A stretch of DNA of 30,468 bases from Nymphaea colorata (taxonomy: Eukaryota > Streptophyta > Magnoliopsida > Nymphaeales > Nymphaeaceae), in contig NW_022204821.1 in NCBI RefSeq assembly GCF_008831285.2, forward strand, positions 1-30,468, written 5' to 3'. Shown in pieces: positions 11,394-19,718 of the stretch; positions within the stretch are counted from its first letter, which is position 1, and each line of letters begins with the position of its first letter. The position numbers and the translations under genes are program-made. The notes under the pieces are model-generated. The model searched no databases and had not been told where the DNA came from. It was given only the letters and a program-made list of their open reading frames with translations.

Positions 11394-11707
11394 ATGTTGG
11401 CAGAATGCAGTGGATTCTAGCACCATTCGTTCAATTTGGTGAAATGGTGAGAAAATCATTTTTATGGCTATTCTACTCAAGTTATAACACCCACCACCTG
11501 CGTGGTCCAATATCATAGTTGGGTTGAAACCTCCAGCTTTCCCCACATCCTCTTAAGGTACAGGCCTGTTTTGTGCTATCAAATCATAAAGCTAATTTTG
11601 TGAAATTAATTCTTTATTCATGGGACAAGTTGAATCCGTGATCAAGCAATATCTCATCCAAAAGGTTATTGTTCTGACTTAGCATAAGGCTGAGCATAGT
11701 TAAATAT

Positions 11708-11890
11708 ATGAGAATTTTACAAAAATATGTTCATTATTTGATGGATGACAAAAACATGCTACTGTTCGCAATTATATTTGCTGCAATGGTCGGGGCAGGG
11801 TTGGCAGGCTGCCAGTCTCCATTTCAGACTCCTATGATGTCAATCCTTTGTAGTGTAAAAAGAGATTCCAATAAGCAAGTTGAAGCATGA
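11708..11890 (+). other. Short open frame paralogous to 9506-9691, unidentified
   Basis: Sixty codons encode a short hydrophobic stretch (LLFAIIFAAMVGAGLAG) near the middle and end in QVEA. The paralogous DNA in copy A keeps an alignable but altered reading, with a TAG. Two related hydrophobic readings could be the trace of an exon, but nothing upstream (no splice signal, promoter or longer frame) supports a present gene. No function is proposed. Confidence 0.25.
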
Positions 11891-12253
11891 ACAGGGGCAC
11901 CACCCGAAGCACTAGAAAAGCAGGCTGGACCGTTGTGGGTGGAGGGAGGAGGCTTTGGCCTTCACTTGGGTAGTGGAATGGTCTCCTTCTCTCTGAAAAC
12001 AAGCTGTTAAGGGTCTCCCACCCTCCCCAAACAAGTTGTTTAAGTGAAAGCGTATTTTTTGTAATTTCATCAAAGTCAAACTTGTTTTTGTTAAAGTTTC
12101 ATTCCTTTGCCTTTAAGGCACCGTGTCAAAGTTGATGATATTGTTGGTCAATACATGCTAGAGTAGAAAATCCAAGTTCAAGCTCAAACATAAAGGGAAT
12201 ATGCAAATCAAGGTTCAGAAACAAATTATTATTTTTACTTACGTGGTCCCGAG

Positions 12254-12306
<53 letters not shown>
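12254..12306. repeat. Compound (TA)n(GA)n microsatellite
   Basis: A TA run (about 12254-12280) passes directly into a GA run (12281-12306). The homologous place in copy A (about 9989-10000) has a short TA run only, so this array expanded after the duplication. Confidence 0.9.
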
Positions 12307-12393
12307 CACACAAAAGAAATGTCAATGCTGTCAGATGGTAGATAATTGACGTATGAATAACATTTAGAAATTTATTGCTAAAAGTAAATGGTG

Positions 12394-13130
12394 ATATATT
12401 TACATATAAAAGATATATGCGAAAACCATTATGAATCTGCAATTGGAATGCGTAGGTCGGTTTGATGGACGATTGAAGGATGTCACTGTAAGGGGTTTGT
12501 TCTAAAATATTTTCAATAATTTGAGAATAATATTTTCATTAATTTTTTTAATGTTCTCATTTTTTTAACATAAGTTTTTTAATACGCCTACGCAACCAGT
12601 TTTCACAGCATCACACACATATTCCTTGAATTTTCTTAATGCCAACGGTTTTTAGAATGCGTGTTGGATGCTACATCCTAATGACTTAAACCATTGACAT
12701 GTTTATTTTATTAATGTTGCTTCTTCAAAATCTAACGATCCAACTTCTCTCTTTTTTTTTCCCTTTTTTTAGTGATTTTTTTGGGAACAACAAAAAAAAT
12801 GACAATAATACTAGCGCCACTGACATTGAAAAAAGAACACCTATGCTTAAAGCAACTTTTGGTCAAATGATCTTATTAATTTGATCTGCAGTAATGTAAA
12901 ATAAAAAATAATAAATACTTCACCAATTTTTTATAAGGTCTCTTTTCTAAAATTTCACTTCTTAAAAGATATAAAAAGATTTTTGTTCTTAATTAGTTTT
13001 TATATTATTCTATTCATTTTTTCCAAACATTGTTTTTCGTTTCCTGATTTTTGTTTTTTTGTATTTTTTTTTGTTGTTTTGCATCTAAATCATTTACACC
13101 AAATTGGCAGCATACATTGCCAAATATATA
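12394..13130. other. AT-rich intergenic DNA, no gene seen
   Basis: The stretch is T-rich with long homopolymers. About 12995-13100 resembles the left arm of the foldback element that follows (TTTTTATATTATTC, TATTCATTTT, then GCATCTAAATCATTT), so it is probably a further broken arm. No coding frame is supported. Confidence 0.5.
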
Positions 13131-13358
13131 TAATTTTTATATAGATTCTTCCATTCATTTTGCTCAAAAATTGAATTAATTAAGTTTTTTTTGCTGATTT
13201 GCATCTAAATCATTTGGATTATCGGATTGGCCCGTTCACCAAATGGCAGTGCAATCCAATAACCTAATAATCTAAATGATTTAGATGCAAATCAGCTAAA
13301 TTTTTTTTAAAAACTCAAATTTTCTTTCAGAAAAATGAATCGAAGAATATAAAAATTA
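13131..13358. mobile_element. Foldback/MITE-like element with about 92-bp inverted arms
   Basis: Arms 13131-13222 and 13267-13358 are inverted copies. The inner 30 bp (13193-13222 against 13267-13296) match at 29 of 30 positions; the outer parts match less well but keep order and spacing. The spacer of 44 bp contains a smaller imperfect inverted repeat (ATTGG and CCAAT). Transcribed, it would form a long hairpin. A TA dinucleotide at the edge could be a target duplication, which is weak evidence for a Tourist- or Stowaway-like class. Confidence 0.6.
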
Positions 13359-13816
13359 CTCTAAGAATAAAAAGCGTTTATAAATATTAAGAGCATAAGA
13401 AAAGTGCGTGTAGCACTCCCAAGTTGACCACTTAATGGAAACATTTATTGGAAATAATGCCATGTCCCGTTCGAGCCCATTTATCAACCATGTCGGATTC
13501 TTTTCAAAAATAAATGAACAATGTATATTTCAAGCCTAATCTGATAGGATAGTTTGGTTGCCGATAAAATTTGTGGGCCATTCTCTAAATACAGCTTACT
13601 CAACAGCATCCAGTCCTTGCTTAATTTATGATGTTGGTTGCAGCATACCACTATTGTGGAACCCTATATTTTGCTCAACCTAGTTATATGCACTATATCA
13701 GTGTACGAATTTTTGTGTGTTAGTATGATTAATTACTAAAATACCTTTAATCCATACTGAAAAAGAAAATTTTTATCAAGGCAAAATTGAAAATGGAAAA
13801 AAGTAATATCATGTAC
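13359..13816. other. Intergenic DNA left of the retrotransposon
   Basis: Ordinary AT-rich DNA without a supported gene or repeat. It is the pre-insertion target flank of the LTR element and should be continuous with 30166 onward at an empty site. Confidence 0.5.
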
Positions 13817-13821
13817 AGATG
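13817..13821. repeat. Target-site duplication AGATG, left
   Basis: AGATG directly precedes the TG of the 5' LTR and is identical to 30161-30165 after the CA of the 3' LTR. A 5-bp duplication is usual for Ty3/gypsy integrases. Confidence 0.92.
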
Positions 13822-14086
13822 TGTTAACACCCCAAATTTTTCCACATCAAAATTGAAGCAATGTGAAAATTTCACGAAAGAATTGTGAAAATTTGTAATT
13901 TCAAAGCCAATTTCGAATCTAAAGAACAATTAGATTCAAATCGTGAATTTAACCCGATACACGAATCCCAATGCAGGATTACGAGTCCAAATTCAATTGC
14001 AAATGTCATTTGAAATCCAAATCCAATTGCAAAATGCAAATTTTGACTTAGATCCAAGAATTGGATCTAATTCAGTCTAAAATGCT

Positions 14087-14102
14087 ACGTGGGACCCACG
14101 TG
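14087..14102. promoter_or_regulatory. Palindrome with G-box core in U3
   Basis: ACGTGGGACCCACGT is a perfect inverted repeat around one A, and its right end creates CACGTG (14097-14102), the G-box bound by plant bZIP and bHLH factors. The 3' LTR keeps it at about 26738-26753. It lies about 1.1 kb upstream of the TATA box, so a promoter role is only inferred. Confidence 0.4.
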
Positions 14103-14328
14103 TGGGCCCCACCTAGCCCGTGTGGTCAAGAGCCCCCCAAGGGCCATGCCCCCTCCATGTCAAAAAAATAATAAATAAATATTTTCTCTCAAATTAATTG
14201 AAGAAAAGTCATTTTCAAGAAGAAATAAAGGAGAAACCTAGGAAAAGAGAGACATTTATGTCTCTCTCTTCTTTAACCAGGTCCTCCTTAAAGAAAAAAA
14301 TCATTTTCAAGGAAGCAATTACTAGACT

Positions 14329-15087
14329 GGTCAAACTCACCTAACCTACTTAATCCAAGTAGGTTTGACCCGGGTGCACTCAAATGTGGTGCCAATTCCA
14401 GCTAGGTTCGGTCACCATGGGCTCAACACACTCAAAACGTAAGTTTGTCTCATGATCCAATTAATGGACGAAAATAGACTTTGACCGAACCAAACCCACT
14501 TTGACTAAACTCAGTCAAAGTACAGTTTAGCTCAATTAAGAGCTTTCTTGACCCAAATTTATCAAATTACCTCAAATAAAGTCAAACTACTTGCTAATGA
14601 GCTTTGACTTTGGTCAATTGGTCGAAATTGATCAATTTGGACAATTTTGCCCTTCTGCGGTCAACTTAAGATTAAAAAGCCTAAAATGGTTTATGAAAGG
14701 CAAATAAACATTTGAATTTGTCAAATGCATGAATCAAATACCAAATTTAAATTGAATTTCTCAAGTGAAAGTTTGATTCAGTTGAAATCCATTTTCAATC
14801 AAGTTTTGGACGAAAATACCCTTTTCGAACCAAATTTGATAAAATTTTTAAATTTTATTAAAATTTAAATTTAATTATCATAATTCAATGGCATTTGGAG
14901 CTTAGTAACTAGGTTTTAACCTTATAAGCTCGATTTCAAACAAAAAATAAATAAATAGTACAAAATAAGGGCAAAACCCTGTGTAAGGGCATTTTCGTCC
15001 AAAATTTTGGTCAAAATGGTCACCTCCAAGTTGACCAAACCTAGCCCAGCCCACCTAGCTCGTGGAAATGGGCTGAGAAATGGTCAA
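14329..15087. promoter_or_regulatory. W-box cluster in U3 (13 TTGACY cores)
   Basis: TTGACC/T or its complement starts at 14329, 14365, 14481, 14501, 14513, 14548, 14580, 14604, 14612, 14659, 15009, 15031 and 15082. About one per 1,024 bp is expected in random DNA, so 13 in 760 bp is a marked excess. W-boxes bind WRKY factors of defence and wounding responses. The pair at 14500-14520 forms an inverted CTTTGACT/AGTCAAAG. The corresponding part of the 3' LTR keeps the sites I checked. Confidence 0.6.
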
Positions 15088-15188
15088 TTAGAGCCTTTAA
15101 AGTCTATTTAACTCATTTTACAAGTCCCCAAGGTCTTAAGCAAGTTCCCAAGGTGAGTTAAGAAGGTGGTTGAACCCACCTCCTCCTC

Positions 15189-15196
15189 TATATAAA
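15189..15196 (+). promoter_or_regulatory. TATA box of the 5' LTR
   Basis: TATATAAA preceded by CTCCTCCTC and followed by a GC-rich stretch. It is the best TATA match in the LTR and is conserved in the 3' LTR at 27840-27847. Transcription would start about 30 bp downstream, near 15220. Confidence 0.7.
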
Positions 15197-15222
15197 CCTC
15201 CCCTTGGCCACCAAGGGGGAGG
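15197..15222 (+). promoter_or_regulatory. Stem-loop directly after the TATA box
   Basis: CCTCCCCTTGG (15197-15207) pairs with CCAAGGGGGAGG (15211-15222) around a CCA loop, with one extra G. It sits where transcription should start. In the 3' LTR (27848-27872) one T of the left arm is missing. Confidence 0.5.
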
Positions 15223-15470
15223 ACGAAATTTTGGAGCATTCTATCAAATTGCTGCAGCCAAAGAGCTAGGAGGGAGAAGCCAAGGAAGAGAGAAGAGTGA
15301 ACCCTTAGGATTTTCGTGGTGAGAAGCCCTCTTTACCACTCCAAATTCCAGCAAGCAAGCTATTTCTTATTCTAGCTTTGCTAAGCTTTAATCCGCGGTT
15401 GGATTCTTGCTTAGGATTGCTTGGGTTAGAAAACAAGTGAAGACGAAGGACAAACATCAAGACCGACCGC

Positions 15471-15480
15471 AAGGTAGGTG
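15471..15480 (+). promoter_or_regulatory. Candidate 5' splice site in the LTR leader (AAG|GTAGGTG)
   Basis: AAG|GTAGGTG is close to the plant donor consensus, with the cut after 15473. The 277 nt from the TATA box to this point (15197-15473) contain no ATG, while ATGs become frequent after it. It is identical in the 3' LTR (28121-28130). Acceptor candidates are 18323 and 19703, and also 16250 inside the LTR. Confidence 0.45.
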
Positions 15481-17536
15481 ATCTTAACTCACTTCTCTTC
15501 TACTTTAGCTTATTGTTGATTTATTTTAATTCCAGCAATTCGTGGGAGGGTTTATTTTCATTTGCTTACGGCTGGGAATGATGTCCAGTTAAGGGAAACC
15601 TACGCTTCAATGTACATGTTAATGCATAATGCATGCATATGTTGGTTTTTCTTAAATATGAACCCAAGTATCAAATTTTGAAATGGGCCCCAAGGCCACG
15701 TCCCTTTCAAAGGAACCAACTTAATACCATTTTGAACTCCCTACCATGAGAGAATCCCACGGTGAGAGGGTGATTTTGCTACATCACGTATGATGAAAAT
15801 GCCTATAAGGGATGGATACGTTTTTATGAATGTGATCCACCCTTGCATGGCGAAATGATGGACGAATAAGCTTGAGTATTGTTTTATTTTCTTTCTTATT
15901 CACAGTCATTTTGATTTATGTCTTTCAATTTAATTAATCAAGGGTAGTAGGGAAGATTTGAAACAAGTTCTCAATCTTCCTACATAAAAGAACCCAGCCA
16001 TGAATCATCATGATTCATGAGTCATGCGGTCCCTTGATAAAATTTCATTTTGAAAAGTAAGGTACGTATATGTATACATTGTTATATATGTACATATATG
16101 TATCCGATTTCTTGTCAAAAATTACATTCCTCCCTTAAAATCAGGTTGGAACATGTTTCCAAACCGGTCTTTAAGGAAATGGGCCATTTTTATTGATTTT
16201 TCTAGTGCAAGATTATAAATTATTTTCATTTCATTTTTACTTAATTTCAGCAAACCCATACGTAAGATGTATGTATGTTGTTGAAATCAGACCATGTTTC
16301 ATAGGAATTGGTTTAAGAATATCAAAATTTACATATTTGAAATACCAACCATCCTAGAATCATCCAAAGGAGTTGATGATTTCATTACTACGAAATCTGG
16401 AATTTGAATAGATTTGAAAAACTCATTGTTTCTATCTAAGAAACAAGTCCTTATTGGAATCAATGTCCACAATTTTCAGCTATTTAAATCAACACAAGGT
16501 CTGATTTTTAGCTATTTTGAGACAAAAGTGGACGTCATCCATGTCTCCCATCCATTTCAAAGATTGAACTTGACATCATTTATATATTTTCATCATTTTG
16601 ATAATTTTATGTCAAGCCTCAAGCTTATGGACTACATCTCTAATTCATGTGCTTAATCATATAATGAGCACATATAGAGAAAGTCCTACATTTTAATCAA
16701 TCTTCATGTATAGATTGTATGACTTGCAATACGGACTTTGAGAGATTATGAGGGAGTGAAGAATGTATGTTTCATATGAATGAATCTTGATGGATTATGA
16801 GAGAGAGAAGAATGAATGTTCCATATAGTTTCCATTCTCGTTTCATGCATTCACTTTCACTCAAAATCAATGGCACCACATGCACATTCTCAAGAAATTA
16901 AGTGATTCAAATTTAAGTTGCAAAAAGTGACCAAGTCATATTGCAATGAGAATTTGTAAACTTCACTTAACTTCAAAAGAAAACACAAGCAATGCATTCA
17001 TAATCTTTTGGCTAAAGTGCATTTGAAAAACAACATGTTTTCTAACAATTTGGAACCTATGTTCTTTCAAAAGAATGAATTCTACAAATCACATGATTTG
17101 ACAAAAGAAGAGTTCAAAATCAATTTTTATCATAAGATGATCATCATCATCTAGACTTCACAACAAAGAACTCAATTCCAAATCTTCAAAAATCCTCAAG
17201 AATTATGTGTTTCAAATAACACCAAAACAAAGGTTTTTAAACCAACTTGAAAACCCATAATATTCAAATTCATTTATTCAAAAAAATGAATTTCGGTTCT
17301 TGAATCCAAAACCTCAATGCATAAGCATATAGGACTTACATCAATAACTCGTATATGATCCAAATGATCCTTAGTCCTTGGTCTAATTACCCCTGTTAAA
17401 GGCGGCAGGAACGGTTGGACCTCGTACCGACGAGCGGATCCCTTTCTCTTGAAAATTTTCTCAAAACCCCAATTTTAAAAGAATTTTGCTGACTCGCATT
17501 TCGACCTTCTTGAAAAAGGAGTGGGGTGCGAACAGA

Positions 17537-17554
17537 TGGCACACCCGGTGGGCC
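17537..17554 (+). other. Primer binding site
   Basis: TGGCACACCCGGTGGGCC starts two bases after the LTR end. It begins with TGG, the complement of the tRNA CCA tail. It resembles in layout the TGGCGCCCACCGTGGGGC-type sites that I associate with tRNA-Arg primers of Tat-like elements, but differs at several positions. The primer tRNA is therefore not named. Confidence 0.6.
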
Positions 17555-18323
17555 CCGTCATTGTTTGTCTAAAGACTTATTTGGATCATAAATGAGTTAT
17601 TTTCACCAATGTCGGACATCAATTGCACAAAAAAAAAATCGCAAAAATGCATACCGACATCATGTAGTGTACATTGAGGAGATTTCATGAACCTCATTCA
17701 TTTCAATTTATCCTACCCCTCCTCAATTTAAGGATTGTATGCAACCCATGTATGCTCTCAACATTTCAAAACCATCTCTTAGGAATGTATGCAATAGAGC
17801 CATCTATGTTGCATCTTCTCATGAATTTTGAAAAACAAATCCTTACCTATAGCATATCCCGGTCATCATGTTGCCGGGCTATTTCTAGGACATTAGTCCA
17901 AGATATAGCTTTACAACTGGACCACCCAATTGGACTGAGAAGTCCCCCATTAGTACCGAAACGGACAATAGTCCCGGTATATCGATGGGTGAACAAGGAG
18001 AAATGGAGAGCCCAAATCTAGAAAACCCTTCGAGGAGTCAATGCTAGTACCATAAATTTGGTATATAGGTATACCATAAATTTTGGATAAATAAAGAACC
18101 ATTTACCCATTTATTTTCCATAGGTTCCAAGACCAATTTTCAAAATAATGCATATAGGCAAGAGTCCTAGGAATTGCATTATCAATTTTTCATTAACTGC
18201 TTGTTTGGACGCATGTGATGTTTTACTTTGCCCCTAAGTCCATGTCCAAACCCAATGTCAAAACTCTTCTCGAGTCTCTATTGGGTCAATTCATGTCAAA
18301 GTCTAATACCTTCTCTTGTCTAG
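17555..18323 (+). other. Untranslated leader between PBS and ORF1
   Basis: About 770 bp with no recognisable protein. The open frame at 17674-18021 has no domain I recognise and ends without continuity. It carries many ATGs, so scanning ribosomes on unspliced RNA would not easily reach ORF1. The stretch ends in CTAAT, a pyrimidine tract and TAG directly before the ORF1 ATG, a good 3' splice site. Confidence 0.5.
18306..18323 (+). promoter_or_regulatory. Candidate 3' splice site before ORF1
   Basis: ATACCTTCTCTTGTCTAG ends at 18323, immediately before the ORF1 ATG. A CTAAT branch-point-like word lies just upstream (about 18303-18307). If joined to the donor at 15473, the ORF1 ATG would be the first AUG of the mRNA. 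Confidence 0.4.
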
Positions 18324-19535
18324 ATGGACTCAAAAAGTATCTTCCCATATGACCACATCCTATTCGGGTCATGTCAAGGCCGATCCGGACTTCGCATCAT
18401 CCCAAGTGGAGTCTACCTACCTCAGTGGTATCTTTCATGGTACCCAACTTTTCGGTGTATGTTCCCGGATCACTTAGAGGATTGCGGTCTTGAAGAAGCA
18501 GTCAGTCTTGCCATACAGCCTATCAATGGCAATCTAATCCATGCAATTGCTGAAAGATGGAACCCAAGGACCAACACATTCTGGTTTCCATGGGGTGAAA
18601 TGACAATCACTCTTGATGAGTTCTCCAACATTATGGGTTTGCCAGAACCAAAAGGTGACCCAAGAGGTCCAATTGAAGACCAGTTCCTTGTAAACCAAGG
18701 TCAAGTCAAAACTCTAGAAGTGATTCGTAAACTCACAGGGAAAAGGAGTTGGCATTTTCTAGAGAAAGATGGACATCAATATCTTCAACTACAAGAGCTT
18801 GGTGAAACATACTCCCAATTTGTCAACCCTGCGTCACTATCTAGAACTGTTGCAGACAAGTACAAAAACTCCATTGTGACTTGTACCGTGGGTCTTATCT
18901 TCTTCAATAATGAAGAACACATAATGGATTTCCGCATAGCTCGCCTCTTCAGAAAATGGGGGCATGTCAAAGTCCGTCACATTTCCATAGCAATGGCAGC
19001 CTTGGCATTCCTTCACAGAGGGTTGGCCAAATTTTCAATTGGAGATGCAGACTCGATAGAATGATGTGTCTTTGCACTGCAAGCATGGTTCTACAAACAT
19101 GTGGGGCCACAATCATGTCATTTTCAAAACACAGACGGTCAGTTATCCAGTATGGAGCACTACCGCAGAAAGATGGAGGAAGTTGATGACTCCACCATCA
19201 TTTGGGACTTCTTTGATCGAGAGGTCATCAAGTCAAGATACACTTACAACCCAGTCAGAGGAAGTCTTCTATTGGGACCGTTTTTCATAATTGAATATCA
19301 TCCAGAGCGTTGCCTCAGGCAATTCTCACTGCGTCAGAGGAAGGCATATCCAATTGAGTCGGAAGGAGCCATTGTGGAGTGTGAACTAGACACTGAAGAG
19401 TGGTCCGGGATATACACCTATGCCCAGCAACGTTGGGAATCATTTGCTCACTTGTATCTTGTCCTTGGTCCAGGAATGGGTCCCGAATATGTAAAATGGT
19501 GGGATGAAGTCTGCCCATCTATCCTTCTGTCCTAG
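18324..19535 (+). pseudogene. ORF1: plant mobile domain (PMD) protein, one in-frame stop
   Basis: An extra ORF of about 403 codons lies before gag. Its reading matches the plant mobile domain, the aminotransferase-like domain of MAIN/MAIL proteins and of several plant transposons: RWNPRTNTFWFPWGEMTITL with DEFSNIMGLPEP at residues 71-112, and YHPERCLRQFSLRQ plus YVKWWDEV in the second half. Host PMD proteins are nuclear and act in gene silencing and expression; what the element uses it for is unknown. The frame is continuous from 18324 to 19535 apart from one TGA at 19062-19064; both halves are in the same phase, so it is one gene with a single stop, perhaps CGA changed to TGA. The following gag ATG is 184 bp downstream. 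The ATG directly follows a splice-acceptor-like CTTGTCTAG. Confidence 0.8.
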
Positions 19536-19570
19536 ATTGTCATGTCTAGTTCATTGTCATTAAGCCAAAA

Positions 19571-19620
19571 TTTGTCAAGTTTTGTCAAGTTATGTTAAAC
19601 TTTGTCAAGTTTTGTCATTC
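19571..19620 (+). repeat. Five tandem 10-bp units between ORF1 and gag
   Basis: TTTGTCAAGT occurs at 19571, 19581 and 19601, with diverged units at 19591 (TATGTTAAAC) and 19611 (TTTGTCATTC). It lies in the spacer upstream of the branch-point-like CTAAC and the acceptor at 19703. A pure slippage product and a regulatory element are both possible. Confidence 0.75.
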
Positions 19621-19674
19621 TCATCTTTCTTTTAATATGTAATCAAAATTTGTCATCTCTCATCAATTCACATC

Positions 19675-19703
19675 CTAACATTTTCAATTTTTCTTCTTGC
19701 AAG
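19675..19703 (+). promoter_or_regulatory. Candidate 3' splice site before gag
   Basis: CTAAC (19675-19679) matches the plant branch-point consensus. It is followed by a T-rich tract and TTCTTCTTGCAAG, with the cut after 19703, 25 nt past the branch A. The first ATG after the cut is the gag start at 19719. It is a better acceptor than most chance sites in AT-rich DNA. Confidence 0.45.
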
Positions 19704-19718
19704 GTGAACATCCGCTTT

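Larger units (their letters stand above)
10076..12393 (+). repeat. Degenerate tandem duplication, copy B, expanded by later insertions
   Basis: This is the second copy of the 9223-10075 block in the same orientation, enlarged by about 1.4 kb. The additional DNA includes the 460-bp tandem duplication and the MITE (10464-11393). The TA tract that ends the alignable part is expanded here and followed by (GA)n. The common ATTTAGAAATTT(A/G)TTGCTAAA segment near 12362 matches about 10038. Confidence 0.65.
13822..17534 (+). repeat. 5' long terminal repeat, 3713 bp
   Basis: It begins TGTTAACACC and ends GCGAACA, matching the 3' LTR along its whole length. It supplies the promoter: a W-box cluster (14329-15087), a TATA box at 15189-15196 and a stem-loop at 15197-15222. 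Transcription probably starts near 15220, so U3 is about 1.4 kb and R plus U5 about 2.3 kb. The open frames inside it (such as 13872-14057 minus and 16414-16656 plus) are without recognisable domains. Confidence 0.95.

Noticed and set aside
13872-14057. Minus-strand frame in the LTR, with a twin at 26500-26709
   Set aside because: Both are the same LTR sequence; the two copies exist only because the LTR is repeated, and no domain is seen.
15474-15533. Very short intron in the LTR ending at TTAATTCCAG
   Set aside because: At 60 nt it is shorter than typical plant introns, although the acceptor looks good.
16414-16656. 80-residue frame in the 5' LTR
   Set aside because: AT-rich LTR sequence without motif; the 3' LTR copy is frameshifted.
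17674-18021. 115-residue frame in the leader before ORF1
   Set aside because: No recognisable domain, lies inside the candidate intron; kept only as leader DNA.
19066-19290. Separate gene between the ORF1 halves
   Set aside because: It is in another frame over the PMD coding sequence; the PMD frame continues after the TGA in the original phase.
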